From positions 243,281,218 to 243,345,217 of the forward strand of contig NC_081406.1 of assembly GCF_030272615.1 (NCBI RefSeq): a stretch of 64,000 bases of DNA, written 5' to 3'. Origin of the DNA: Cryptomeria japonica. Taxonomy: Eukaryota > Streptophyta > Pinopsida > Cupressales > Cupressaceae. Made by a program: the position numbers and the translations under genes. The notes under the pieces were generated by a model. The model worked only from the letters and a program-made list of their open reading frames with translations, was not told the origin of the DNA and searched no databases. Positions 1 to 13,100 of this stretch are shown here, piece after piece (positions within the stretch are counted from its first letter, which is position 1; each line of letters starts with the position of its first letter).

Positions 1-1559
1 CAACCTGTAAGGAAAAAGTTCAATCTGCTATGAGTGCATTCCACTCGCTGTCTGTGATGCCACTGCTCCACTGCTGTGTGACTATGAGATCTGCAGAAGA
101 TAGATATACCACGACACAAGAAGGAACATGATCTATATGTTGTATGTAAGATTCGAACTGCTGAAGGTAATAGATTATTCACTAACAAGGAACACGATCT
201 GCTTGAATGAATTGAATCGATGCCTTTGAGAGAGAAATGCAACCCATACATATACCGAACATAGGTTCCTTCAATCAGCACGACTCCTCAAGAAAGTCGG
301 CTTTTCTTTAGCAACATACCTCTTAACAAGTAAAAGATTATATACTAATCAACACTTTTATCTGTTCAAGTGTTAGTTACATCATAATGAACACGTCTTG
401 TTCAAAGGTGGCAGGATATATGTGATATACACAATCGATATATTAGCAAATCAATACAACTAAATTGTCTAAGGCCGATAGGCCACTTAGGCAATTTAGT
501 TGTCTATGTTGGCCATGAAGGATACGACCGACGCTATTACATTAACAATTTCAAAGTACCATTTTAATCTTAACAAGTGTATTTTTAGTTACAATATGAA
601 CCACATTCTCTTTATGGGCGAAAATGTCAATTTAGTATATGTGAACTTAATTAGTTAATATCAATATTCTCATTTAAGTGGGAAATGCTATAACGTTAAA
701 ATTTGAAAACTATAAAGATCAAAGGAACCTTGCATTTCACTGTATCTTATTATTTTCTTAACGTTCATTTTAGGTGCATTGTGAATGCAGCCAATGTTTG
801 CCTATAGCAATATCCAGCTACAATGTTTGAGCAAACCAATTGTGTCCACCATCTTAAGCTGAAAATCCTCCTAATGCTGAAAAGGATGTCGGCCAAATTA
901 CAGCAGATGCATAACAGTTTCTGCAATTCTGGCATGTAAATGAAATTGTAGAAAAGGTTACATTTGGACTGGCTAACATCTTGTGAAGGTATAAACAGAC
1001 TAACCAACTTCAGTCTTTTTGTACCAGTAATTATACAGTAGAATGACCAGAGACAGATCACTGGAAAGGGATGTTCTGAAATTGGGTACAATAACACATC
1101 AAGAAGGTTATGAGTAAATTACACCATGAAAGATAAGTCACCCAGGAATGTGGGTAAGTGTATTGGCACAGGGTTCCCCCAACCAGAACTTTCCTAGTGA
1201 CTAAACAGTACAACCAGTAACATAAGGCAAAAATGAGTAAATGCCCGATAAAACCTAAGAATAAGAATCAACAGAAGTGAGAAAAAACACACTGATGTCA
1301 CATATTTTGGCTTCTAAAGGATTCTAAGGTGAGAGTTGTTAAGAACTGAAATTTATTGTCCAAAAAGCCTTCTCCCTAACCCTTGTATCAGTTCTGCCTT
1401 GCACAAAAGTATCACTGTGAGCTGCTCATTCTTGTGTGGATAGACAATTCTGGATCTTAGAACAAATCTATTTTTTTGTAGACATACTTCCAGCTTAAAT
1501 CAAGCATGCAGCTTCTGCTCATCTATTCATGAATAAACTAGCCATTCCCTGCATATATT
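1..1559. other. 3' flank and 3' UTR of the host gene
   Basis: Apart from the candidate poly(A) signal I see no coding sequence, repeat array or transposon terminus here. The short open frames show no recognisable domain. Confidence 0.5.
1352..1357 (-). terminator. Candidate poly(A) signal of the host gene
   Basis: AATAAA on the minus strand, about 205 nt past the stop codon of the CPBP exon. The position suits a plant 3' UTR, but the motif is short and the region AT-rich. Confidence 0.4.
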
Positions 1560-4139
1560 CTAACCTTTATTTCCCAAGAACTCCTTTGGAAATACTTGCT
1601 TATTGTTGAATGTCTGCAATTTTTGTGCTTCTGGATTTCCGTTCCATGGATAAAGGAGTACAGCTAAGATTGCTATAAAACCAAAACCTATAGCTCCAGC
1701 AAATGGATGCCCTGCGTATGCTCCTGTAAGCAAGCTAGGTGCATTCAAATTGAACTTAACAAAACCACCAGACTCGATGAAAAACATTGCAGCACTTAAG
1801 CCTGCATGCAAACCAATTGATGCAGAAAGGTTCCCATTACTTTTTGCCCTAGCTCCTGATAAAGCTACAGACAACATCCACAAACCAGGCATAACAGGCA
1901 GAGACCTGCAGGAAAACGAGAAATTTTATCAGAACAAAATACTTAAGAAGACAAGTGAATCTTCAATAACAACTCTATTAGCTAAAAGACTGCACATGGG
2001 AACAAGAAAATTCACTCATTTCCTTAAAGCATTTGCAGTGAAATAGTTATATAAGCCAGAACTATTTGGAAAGTTTGTAAGTGTCTTCCATTTAAGTAAA
2101 TTATATTTATCTCCATAGCCAGAACTGGCAATTAATGGAATAGTTTTATATCTCTAAATCCAATAGCATGCAATCTACATGTCTTAGTAGTATAGAGGAT
2201 ATTAACTGTGTAAATGTTCATAAATGGAACAGTATTATCAAGTGCTAGAAAATAATATACCAGTGGACAGACGAAAACACAATGCCTGAAAGTATGACAG
2301 CTTTGTGAAACCCAAGGTCGCTTGCTATTTCTTCATGCAGCCATGACCTAAAAAGTAGTTCCTCAACTGTAGCCGTTGCCAAGCCCATTCCAAAGGCATG
2401 GACAACCAATCTTAAAACTCTGAAGCATGTTTTGATTGTAGAGATAAAACCCGTGGACATAAAGAACATAAATTCTGGTTTTAAAGCAAACACAGCATAG
2501 CCAAGGAAGATATGCGCTGAATATAGTGATATGACAAGTGTTAGACCAATTATCATACCCTTAATCAAATTGAGTATCTGCAAAACAATCACAAAATGAT
2601 GTAACAAAAATAATAGTCAGTAATTATTGGAAAAAGAGAAAAAATTAGTCAGTAATACACAATAATTTATTCAAGTTTGAAATGTTAATGTATATTGCAG
2701 CCTAAATTAGCAATAAGCATTTCATATGAAATCACTCTTCATAAGGTTCAAAATCTCAAATGAATCATTTGATCTATGAAAAGTGAACCACATTCACAAA
2801 ATAAGATACGTAAATCATAGAATTAAAATTCATAAATAGATAAATATATCTTTTACTTTAGTCTTTGAACCTTTTAATAGTAGAAGTAAACTTAAATTGC
2901 TAGGGAATGTAAAGCAGATTAAATAATAAAAAATCAATATATATAATTCAATATCACAGGAACCAATTAACCATCCGATTCAGAGCATTTAAAATTAGAA
3001 AACATTTATCTTTTAATCGCTGTGTTACAACTTGATACATTTGTTAAATGCTTCCTACCTCAAGGCAAAAATAATGGAATGCATGAAGCTTAGAGTAGGT
3101 GTTAACGTGTTAATCTTCTGGATTAAGAGCATTTAAAATTAGAAAACATTTAGCGTTTAGTCGCTATGTTACAACTTGATACATTTGTTAAAATGCTCCC
3201 TACCTCAAGGCATAAACAATGGAATGCATAAATTTCTCAGTTTAGTAGTTATGGCAGTTAAACTGATTTTCTCCCTATAATATAAGGATGTAAACATTTT
3301 CTTCAAATGTACTTCTGATATGCAATAATGTATCTGTTCTGCTCATCTTGGCCCTAACGAGAAGGTAGGGATATACATAATAGTCTAGTTATTATTGTTC
3401 CCGTGGTAATAAGATAAATACACAATTTTGGGAGAGTGTAATGGTAATCCCGTGGACATGATGGTTTCAGGCACTAACAATGGACATTATAAAATTGCAT
3501 AATATGTTGGTTTTTTCAACAAATTAGGTTGGATTTAACAAGGAATTGATTATAGAATTTAATGACACACCTCTGAATTTGAAAAGATGGAAAGCCCGTA
3601 CTGCTCTAATGGTTTCTCATAACCTCGAATCCTCTTGCCCCAAATTGTTACAAGTATGAAATGTGCTCCATAGAGTCCTATCGTAGAAGCAATTCCTGTA
3701 GCACCAAGAGAGGTGTGCAAGGACCAATGTTGTAGAAGTGTGGGAAGCAGAGGTACAACCACTGGAGACCAGAGCAGCAAGGCCATACAAGCAAATCCAA
3801 GAATCCTACAGTTTAAATTAATCATTAATATCTTTCATTGAACGAAAACATAAAAAACAATTGAGTTATTCATTGTATAGCAATTAAAACTGCAAACAAA
3901 TACTCTACAATTGCATATAAAGATAAGAAAACTTATACATATTACTAAATGAAAGAAAACACAATCACAGACTCATCTCTCACCTCTGGTGCAAAGGCCG
4001 TTCAGCAATACGAAAGAACATTAAAAGCCTATCAGTTAAGCTCATAGCACCGCGCAAACCTCCCCAAAGCAGAGCCAATTTACCAACAAGCCTTAATGCA
4101 CCACCTTTTTGCCCCAAATCAGCCAAAAAGGCAACAAGC
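1560..4139 (-). CDS. Four exons encoding the CPBP (CAAX/Abi) intramembrane protease domain
   Basis: Exons 4139-3984, 3805-3571, 2577-2261 and 1905-1560 encode a polytopic membrane protein. Recognisable parts are ALLLWSPVVVPLLPTLLQHW, then VEELLFRSWLHEEIA with the diagnostic E-E-x-x-x-R motif, then FSSVHW with F-x-x-x-H, then IGLHAGLSAAMF with the third metal-ligand histidine. All three CPBP motifs are therefore present, so this half could be an active glutamate-type metalloprotease while the hydrolase half looks inactive. Phases agree at every junction: the AGG codons are split G/H and F/G, and SVH-W-SLPV is split over the last intron. The domain ends ...KEFLGNKG at TAG. Confidence 0.92.
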
Positions 4140-7100
4140 CTGCTCCAAACAAAGACAATAAGCAAACAGCCAGCAAGACATCAAAGAATGCATACAAAAT
4201 GAGAAGATATAAAAAGAATGAAAAGAAATGAGAATCCTAAATAAGGAAAGAAGCATTGTGCTTTTACCTTTCATGGTCCACTTCTCCATCTTTTTTGGTA
4301 GGAACCACAGGGGCAGCTACAGATATTGCTTTCTCTGCAAGACTGCTTACAATGTTTGGCTTTCCCTTTTCATGTTCAATTTCATCACAGTTCCTATCAT
4401 CACATATAGGTTCTTGTCTTTGGCTCTTACTCTCAAGACTGGAATCAGTAGTAGGATTCATGTCTTTATTATCTTTTATTTTTAATAAGCCAGTAGTTTT
4501 CATCTGATGACTTGCAAGGGCTGCTGTTGCACCAAGAGCAACTGTCATTGCTCCCATCATGACTCTCCCATCATTTTCTCTCTCGTTCTCAGAATTGTTT
4601 ACTTCTATATTTTGGTTTCTTTCATTGGGCAATGGTTTGTGTTGTTTCTCAATCTCCGTTGGATCAACTTTTCTATTAGAACTTTCTCTTGCATTGCTTT
4701 CTCTATATTCCCAACCTGGTGCTGTTTGAAAAACATCATTTCTAGTCTCAAAGAAGTCCTCATCTCCTGTAACCACAATGAAAATTGGCCGTAAAGCTAC
4801 CAGGCTGGCACCAACAACAACCCCAAGTGGAAGAAGCCTATCCAATATGTAAGTCTCCCCCAAAACAGAAGAGATGGCACTCACAATAACCTCACCATGC
4901 AGAGGGCCAAACTTACCCACTTCTACCTCTCTACAATGTTTCAAGTGCTTGATATTTTCAGAGTCATTTGTCATAGCTTTACCAGACCTCTCAAGATCTT
5001 GTTTTACTGCTAGTGCTACTGCATTTGCCACATTTGACAGTTCTTTCTCTAGATTAAGCTGCACTGCCTTCATACGAGACATCCCCAGTCTTCTATTAAC
5101 CTCTATCCTAAGACTATCAAAAACCAGGTTTTTGACCAAATTCAACATACCCTCTGCTTTTTGTGTTTTTTCTTCAATTTCCTGCACAGGACTGTTCTGC
5201 AGAATTCTCTCTTCCCAGGGGTCATCATAATCAATTGGTGTGTTCAGAATTACATATGACGGTTCAACAACATCCATTGAAATACCTTTTCCAGAACGTA
5301 TATGATTCTTTGGTTCATTGATTTTCATTGTATCATGTATTGACTCATCCTCCAAAGAATCAGAAGTACTCTCCATTTTTTCCAAAAGCTTCCACTGACC
5401 TTCCTCTGGAACATATTCAAGAAAAAGATCATTTAGAGTTTCAGTATTTTCAAAGCCAGTTTCTGACTTGGTCAAAGTAGAATTTTTTACTGGGGGGTAT
5501 CCTTCAAATGAAAGTCTTCCCAAATCTTTTAATGGAAACTTATCTCTGTACTTGATCCTGTTTGGGCTTACTGAAATAACTCCAGGATACTTTTCATCCT
5601 CTTTAGCATTAATATTTTGATTTTGCACATCTTGTGCATGAACACCATCTTCCACCTTGGATGTACTATGCTTTACCTTATCCATATCCTGCTGCTGCAT
5701 TCGATTTGAGTTGAGAATGAGCTTCTCTTTGCTTTCAGCAACATTTGATTTCTGAGCAATGTCATAACATTCTCCAGAATTTGTTGAACTAGCGTTGATG
5801 TTAGTTGCAACAGCTGGAACTTGTTCCTGTTTTTCTGATCTATTTTCATCACCGCAATCTGGAGAGCTTTCCTGAGGTGGCAAAGGGTTCGAATCTTGGT
5901 TCTCATTTGCACTGGGCTTTATGTCTTCTGGCCTCTGCTGTTTTTCTTTCTCAAATTGATTAATCATATTTTCTATCACCCCAAACACATTTGTCACTGC
6001 CATTTGTGTCGAATCATCAAAACCAGCCAATGCATCGAATGCTTGTGTCATGCTAATTGAAGGAGACTGAATAGGAGATGAAGCATCTTGAGGAGGTAAT
6101 GCACCTGCTTTGATGTCAGAACTTTGCCTGTTTTGTTCTTCTTGATTACCCACACTCATTTCATCATATTTCTTGTCACCTGTAGATTTTACATCAGATT
6201 CAACACTGGTTTCTTCTCCCTTGTTCTGCTCATCTGAATCCATACCAACTTGAAGAGACAGATCATCAATTTTAGCTCCAGAATTTTGCTTACCCTGATC
6301 TCCCTGACTATTGATACTTGTGCCATCATTTTTCTGATCAGGAGCTGAATCATTTTTTGGTGGCTGCTCAGATACAGATTTTATATCAGCTTCAGTAATG
6401 CTTTCTTTTCTTTTCTTCTGTTCATCTGCACATGCTTCATTTGCAGTCAAATTCTCACTATTTTGTTGATCATATTTTTTATCAGTACCTTCATTATCTT
6501 TACCTGCTTTCTCTTGTTCTAACTCGTTTTTCAGAGGAATCTGCTTCATGTCCTCTTTTGCCCTCTTACCCAGCGAGGAACTTCCAACAGCTTGTTCATT
6601 GATATTAGAATCCATGTGAGGAATCTGTAATTCTTCTACATCTTCTGACCTAACTCCTGTAAAATTCAAGACCATAAGAAATTGAGTTAGAAGGTTTCTC
6701 TTCAGTCTCTATTTTGATACCTATATTATGTAGTGTTTCCTGGCTTTGATACACACCTGAACCTTCTCCACTGGAGCTAGAATCCACCATTTCTTGCTGC
6801 TTTGTTTCTCTTTGAGAGGCTTTACCTTCAAGACTGGATGAACCGAAAAAATTATCTGTGGCAACGCCATTTACATTTCCCTTGGAAACTTCAGCAATCT
6901 TTTCTTGGATGTTCATATCCATTGGTAGGCTTGAGCTTGGTGAACCCTTTCTAAGTCCAGCTAGTTTTATATTTAATCCCCCAGTCTGAACTGCTCCAGT
7001 AACAGCGGCAGTTATCTTTCCACGGACTTCTTCAGGCACTGCACTTTGCAATGCTGTGATAAGCGTCTCTCCCCGTCCAACTGCATTTAACACCTGGAAT

Positions 7101-10100
7101 TAAAGAAAGATAGCTATCAAAAGAAAATCAGGCTAGTGAGATACTATAGCATTTTGATCTCTCACGACATTCATGGTGAGCAAAGTGGTCACTCTTAGAT
7201 CCAAAGACAAAGGACATGGTATGAAAAAGGATTGGAGCAGCTTATCCATTCATTGAGATGGAAAAAAAATTGTATTAAATAAAAGAACAATATTGATGAA
7301 AAGGCAATTATATTATATTAGAGAAGTGGTAATTATATACAGATGCTTGTGAGAAACACTGGGATCTGAGACAGCCTGTCTGCTGAAATAAGGCTACTTG
7401 ATTACACAACAGTCAATAGAAAAAAATATATTTGAGCAGTGTCACAACCAGAAAAAATCATCTAACATTTAGAACATCATATTTACAGACAAAAAAAACT
7501 ATAAGACATACCATCAACCAAAATATAAAAGTTGTTGGCTTTAGTGCAGCAGCATACACTATGAGTGAAGCGCAAGATCACTATTTTTGTGGACTGATTG
7601 TGGCGGTTACTCAGCTTCAGAAAGTGTGATTGTGTTTGTCTAGCAAAAATTTAGAACTGGAGAATCTCACCACATTTTCATGGGTTTTTTTTAAATGTCA
7701 CCCTTTTATGCATGCAGAAAACAGGTAATCTTCATCTAGTGATATCTTTGATTATATCTGCTGTCAGATTTAAAGAACCAATGTTTAAAATGGTAATCTA
7801 ACTTCTTGTTATATATTTCTCATGAATTTCCATAAAGTTTCAACACAAGAACAAAATTCCTCATGAAGAAATAGAACTATTGGCACATGGGAATTGGATG
7901 CTCCATTTCGTGGAAAAAAACTCATTCTTTTCAGTCCACTTGCTCTTATGGTTGTGATCTTTACAAAATAGTGTATAATTGTATAAGCATATTTAAATAG
8001 TCTTACCCTCCAAGAAAGACTCGGATTATACCACATTTACTTATCATTTGCACATAATTTATGCATGTACAAATTTATCCACTGGTTTAAATGAACCGTA
8101 CAAGTTGATCTAACATAATGAATTTTTCCATTATATTTATGTGCAAATGATGTTTCATTTTGTGAATTAGGAACTATAAAGACAGTCATCGAAAGCAGTC
8201 TTGAACATGCTCTACATGATCAAGGCAAATTTGCTGTAACTCCAGAAGCACATTAAATGATTGAACTGGCACCCATATATTTTGGCTGGCATTGAGTGGC
8301 CTATGACAATATAAGTGTGAAATCAAGCCAAATTATACAAAATAAGTCATACAAAATTTTATAAAAATATTGCATTATTTCAGCGCAATTTTTATGTTTT
8401 GAGAATTAATTGGCCGTCTTTGATATGGCTTAAAATTGTAAAATTGTCTATTAAGTTCTGATCTTGGTGATACTACTTGTATTGAGAGTTAAAACAGCCT
8501 CTTCATGGGTATTAGAAATAATATAATTTGCTCAAGTTGTGCCTCAGAATATTTCACAACAAAGTCTTAGTTTCCTATCTTGATCTGATAGAAAATTCTT
8601 AAATCCAACACTCTTAACCTGAAAATTGATGTGTTACAGCTGCAAACAGCAATCTACAAATATTTGGATTCAATGTGTTCTTAACCCCCATCAAAAATGA
8701 AATCAAATAAGATTCCTTAAACAAGATTGATGTCCATAATTTGATTCTCTCTCTCTCTCTCTCAAAATGAATTGAAGTCCATGTGAACATTAATTTTTGG
8801 TCATAGTTTCACAGTTTCCCAATGAGAGTTGGGGGATAGTGGGGTGAGTATCAAGGATTGGGAAACTAAGGGCTTAAGCTTGGGGACGGCGTTAGGGAAC
8901 AGCACAAATATACATATAGTACTTGAAAAATTAGTTATAAAAAGATGTGAAAAGAATAAGTATACGAATTACAAATTAAACTTTAGCATGCTAAGTAAAC
9001 TAAATTCTAAATAGTAAAGTTAAAAACATTGCAATGATTGAATTGAACATTTTAACTTTTGAAGTGAACATCATCAATGAAAATGCCAAATTCAAAATTT
9101 ATATTATATTCAAAACTTCATATGATGATTACAAATATAATGTTCAAAATGACAAAATGGCCTAAAGTGATGCCTCTAATTATCCCCAAACTCCTCATAC
9201 TAGAACCACTAGACTCCACATGCTCGAGCTCTTCCAAACCAATACCAAGAAGCCTGTCTATGTAGCATCATCATCAACTTATATTGGGTCCTTTGGCTCT
9301 ACATCCCATTGAGATGTTGGACTTTCCTTGTATTTATGTGTTGCAGTCATGAGATGCAAGGCCTATGTATAGCCACAAGCTTCTCTGCTCTCTTGGAGGT
9401 AAGCTTGTTCCTCTTAATGGAATGGATGAAGCTATAAGTAGAACAATTCAACTTAGTAGTAGAAGAACTAGAAACCTAGGATAACAAACGAATGGCTAAA
9501 TAGGTGGTCAAAGAAGTAGGTCCATGCATAGTCCACCACAAAATTGGGTCCTCCTATGACAAAGTCTCTCTATCTATCTTGGCCTCTTCCGAATATACCC
9601 TAAGAGTGGCAAATTTTGTCCACTACATATGTATGATGCTAGCCATTGTAGAATCACGCATCATTTGAATGGCCTTCGTGAACCCTACCTTCACCCTAGC
9701 ATCTTGTACAAGTGTAATTTTGCTAGGCCTTTGCATGTACCACTTTGAGTTCAATGCATAGGCAGCTAGGTCAGGGAAACGGGTTTCCAGGACTTTTTTT
9801 TTTGCCACTTTTGGGGAGGCGGGACAGTTATATAAAAAATAGGGAAAATTTCAAATATATAGTTAAATTTCAAATTTTCATATGATAACATTGATAAATC
9901 ATACATCACATACATCATAGCAATTGAGTTGAATTGAGAGTTCAAATGAGAGTTGAAATTCATAAGTTCATATACATAATGTAATGTAATAGTTAATACA
10001 TGAGAAGGCGTCCCCTACTGTCCCGCTGTCCTTGAGACGTTTCTGTTTCCAAGATGCCAGATTTTTTCGAGGAAACACACCCTCGGGTAACACTGATAGG

Positions 10101-13100
10101 CAACCATGTGCAAAGGATTGTTGGGCTTCTCTCATTTGTGATTGTAAACACCTAAAATTGTCCTAGTCTAATTAAATAAATATTTTATTCTAAGCCTTCT
10201 ATTAATTAAATAGATTTTTATTTATTTAATTAATTCATTTATCCTTTTTTAGCATTTTCCTATTTAAATAAATATTTTATTTATTGAAAATTATCCTTTC
10301 CCTAAATTAAATATGTATTTTATTTATTTAATTGGTCCCACTTCCTCTATTAATTAAATAGATCTTCATTTATTTAATTAATTCATTAGCTTTTTCCCTC
10401 CATGACACTTGTCATTTATCTTTTCACTTATCCTAACTACCCCCTTCATATTTTAATTTTCCCTACCTACCCTTTAATCCTAGTCAACCATTTATCCATT
10501 TACCACTTAATCTTATCCCTCCATTTTCTAAGGTGTTCTCTATATAAGGGGATCCTTTTATCCTTTCACAACCCTAACTAATGTGTCTATCATTGTAATA
10601 TTCCCCTTAATTTTTTTTTATTTTCAATAGCAAGATTACAATCACACCAATCACCCGTTAGGGTTAGAATAATGAAATCCAAACTGCTGAAAGGGAAACC
10701 TGCCACCTTTTGTTCACCGAGAGCCCAATCTGGGAGGGTGAGAGCATACGTGTGTTGGGGATCGTTAGCACCATAAATCAAACTGAAATTACAATGCACG
10801 GGCGACAAGTCAACCCCTTCTGCTTATCCAATAGGATAGAAACTAAACTCTTGGCGGTAAACCAGCCAAGGGAAATAACAAGAAACTGAAACTCAATCAC
10901 TCTACCGCGTATTTCAGCGGGAGGACATTAAATTTAAGCTATCACTCTACCGCGTATTTCAGCGGGAGGACATTAAATTTAAGCTATCACTCTACCACAT
11001 ATTTCAGCGGGAGGACAATTGCATAAAACTTATCACTCGACCACTTATTTAGTGGGAGGACTGAGAACATAAACTGAATTACAAAGCAAGAAGGCAGCTA
11101 AGCCAGCCTCTTCCACTTATGCAGTGGGAATTACAAATAAGAACAGCAAGAATGATTGATTAGTACTACTGAAAAAATCTTACAAAATAGAGATATGAGA
11201 TAAGATAAGAAGCTTAATGCCGATCTCAAACAATCCACTATCAAAATCACACCACGCTTGAACACTACTGCTATTCTAATTTTGCAAGCTAGAAAACACA
11301 CTATCCAGCCACTACCGAAAACACCAAAACACTCATAACTTTCTCAAAACTAACCAGAATCACACCAAATAAAATGCGACTGACTAATATAACATAGGCA
11401 ACCAATCCATTACCTCAAACTCGCAACTTGGAATCCCCAAATGTGTTGCATGCATCCCAAGGTAAGTCTGAAAATGGTGCTACAGCAGCAAACTTCGATT
11501 TGCAACCAGAAATTGTGATGACCACCAAAATCCACACCAAGATAGGAGAATGATTGTCTTTTCCCAATACGTTTCCAAAGAGCCGATACCCAGAACGATG
11601 CAATCTCTTGATCAAGATGTATGAGCAAAATATGATTTCAGCAACTCCGCGACCAGCAACAAGGAAACACCCCAAAATCCACACAAAACTCTCCACAATT
11701 TACAGAACACTCACGGACAGCACTAGAATTATAGGAACACAGCTAGGTACTATCTTCCAAGTACGAAACTGAGACTTAGTTAGGAAGCCACACTTCGAAG
11801 CTCAGATTTTCAATCGCCAAACCGGTAGCATAACAATGCAATTTCATAAGATATCCAAATGGGAGGCCAAGCACCTGTATTTATAGTTTTTTCCCTCTGA
11901 AATTCAAATGTAAATGCTCTCAAATTCACCTCCAAATTTCGTTTCATTTCACTATCATATGGCATCCAAATGACATTTCATTTCGTTTCCCAAGGTGGGT
12001 GCCCAAGTTGCATTTTTACCAATAATTTAAACAAGTTCGAACTTTCCTGAGTCTTCAATAATAACATAATGCATTCTTCAAATTTCAATGCCTAACTTAG
12101 GAGAATATAACATTGATATTAGATATAAAAATGTCTTTTCCTAAGTTGCCCAATATATCATTAATCAATAATAAAACAATTAAATACTAAACCTTAGGAT
12201 AAGGAAATAATATTTAATTAAATCACTTATGACTCCAATACTGATTATCAACAAAATCCAGGATGAAGCTGAGCAATGAAGACCACTGAACTGCTACAGG
12301 ATCAGGACCCTGTCCAAATTGCTAAAAATAGAATTGTTCAATACTGCCACTTACTAAAAATAGTAAGTCATGAAATACTTCTCCGAAAATCATGATCTTC
12401 GCACCCAGTGGAAGATCTTGGAAAGCTCAGTAAGACAACATCATCCAAATAGCCAAACCCTAACTTACTAGAAATAGTAAGTTCTCACTTCACCAAAGAA
12501 TCCAATGCATGTTATGCTACCCTAGGGCTCATGAAAAACCCAAAAGGAAACCATAGATAGAACTGAAAAATTCCCTCTTGGTAAACCCTAAGAAGCTTGA
12601 GCAGAACTCCACAAAATTTGGAAACCCTAATTCTCCTTTCCAAATAGCCTACAGGTCTCCAGAATAGGCTAATGGACCACTGAACTAATCACTGCAAAGA
12701 AGGGGACATTACAATCAAGCCTACAAGCAATCAAGCGACTTCACAACCACAATTCGTTCTTTGTTGAGCTCTTGTGCACATAAAAAATCTGAGAGCAAAT
12801 ATATCAAACAAGATCAATGGAGATAGGAAACAATGGGGATAAAACCCTACCAAGCATGTGAATGGTATAATCTTTCTATTTTGTTGTGATTTACATGTTT
12901 TAGGTTCATCATTGGTGTATGGTGGATTCTTGATTATCATTTATGGTTTTACAATAGTTTTAATCTTCAAATTTCACCATATACAGTGATAAATGATTGG
13001 TTGGATATGTTTGTTGTAGAATTGCAATGTGGGGTCGTATTACACAACAACCTTCATTTGGTCAAGCATAATATTAATATGCTCATACACCTCTCCAAGG

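Larger units (their letters stand above)
10594..12713 (-). mobile_element. Solo LTR inside the outer LTR-like element
   Basis: Read on the minus strand it starts TGTAATGTCCCC and ends GGGGAATATTACA. It is flanked by ATCAT (10589-10593) and ATCAA (12714-12718), a 4-of-5 target duplication. A TATA box CTATAAATA is on the minus strand at 11886-11878. It carries no gag or pol homology, so a solo LTR is the simplest reading. Its insertion splits the promoter and 3' part of the outer element. Confidence 0.7.
10143..12895. mobile_element. LTR-like element interrupting hAT-2 (outer of a nested pair)
   Basis: It starts TGTAAACACC, has a TATA-like CTATATAAGG at about 10540, and its sequence resumes after the inner LTR with ATCAAGCCTACAAGC. 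It may end with GATTTACA at 12895 (TGTAAA/TTTACA inverted ends). Alternatively it ends just before a TTGTGATT that is also present at 10136-10143 and could be the target duplication. The exact 3' boundary is therefore open. No coding sequence. Confidence 0.5.
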
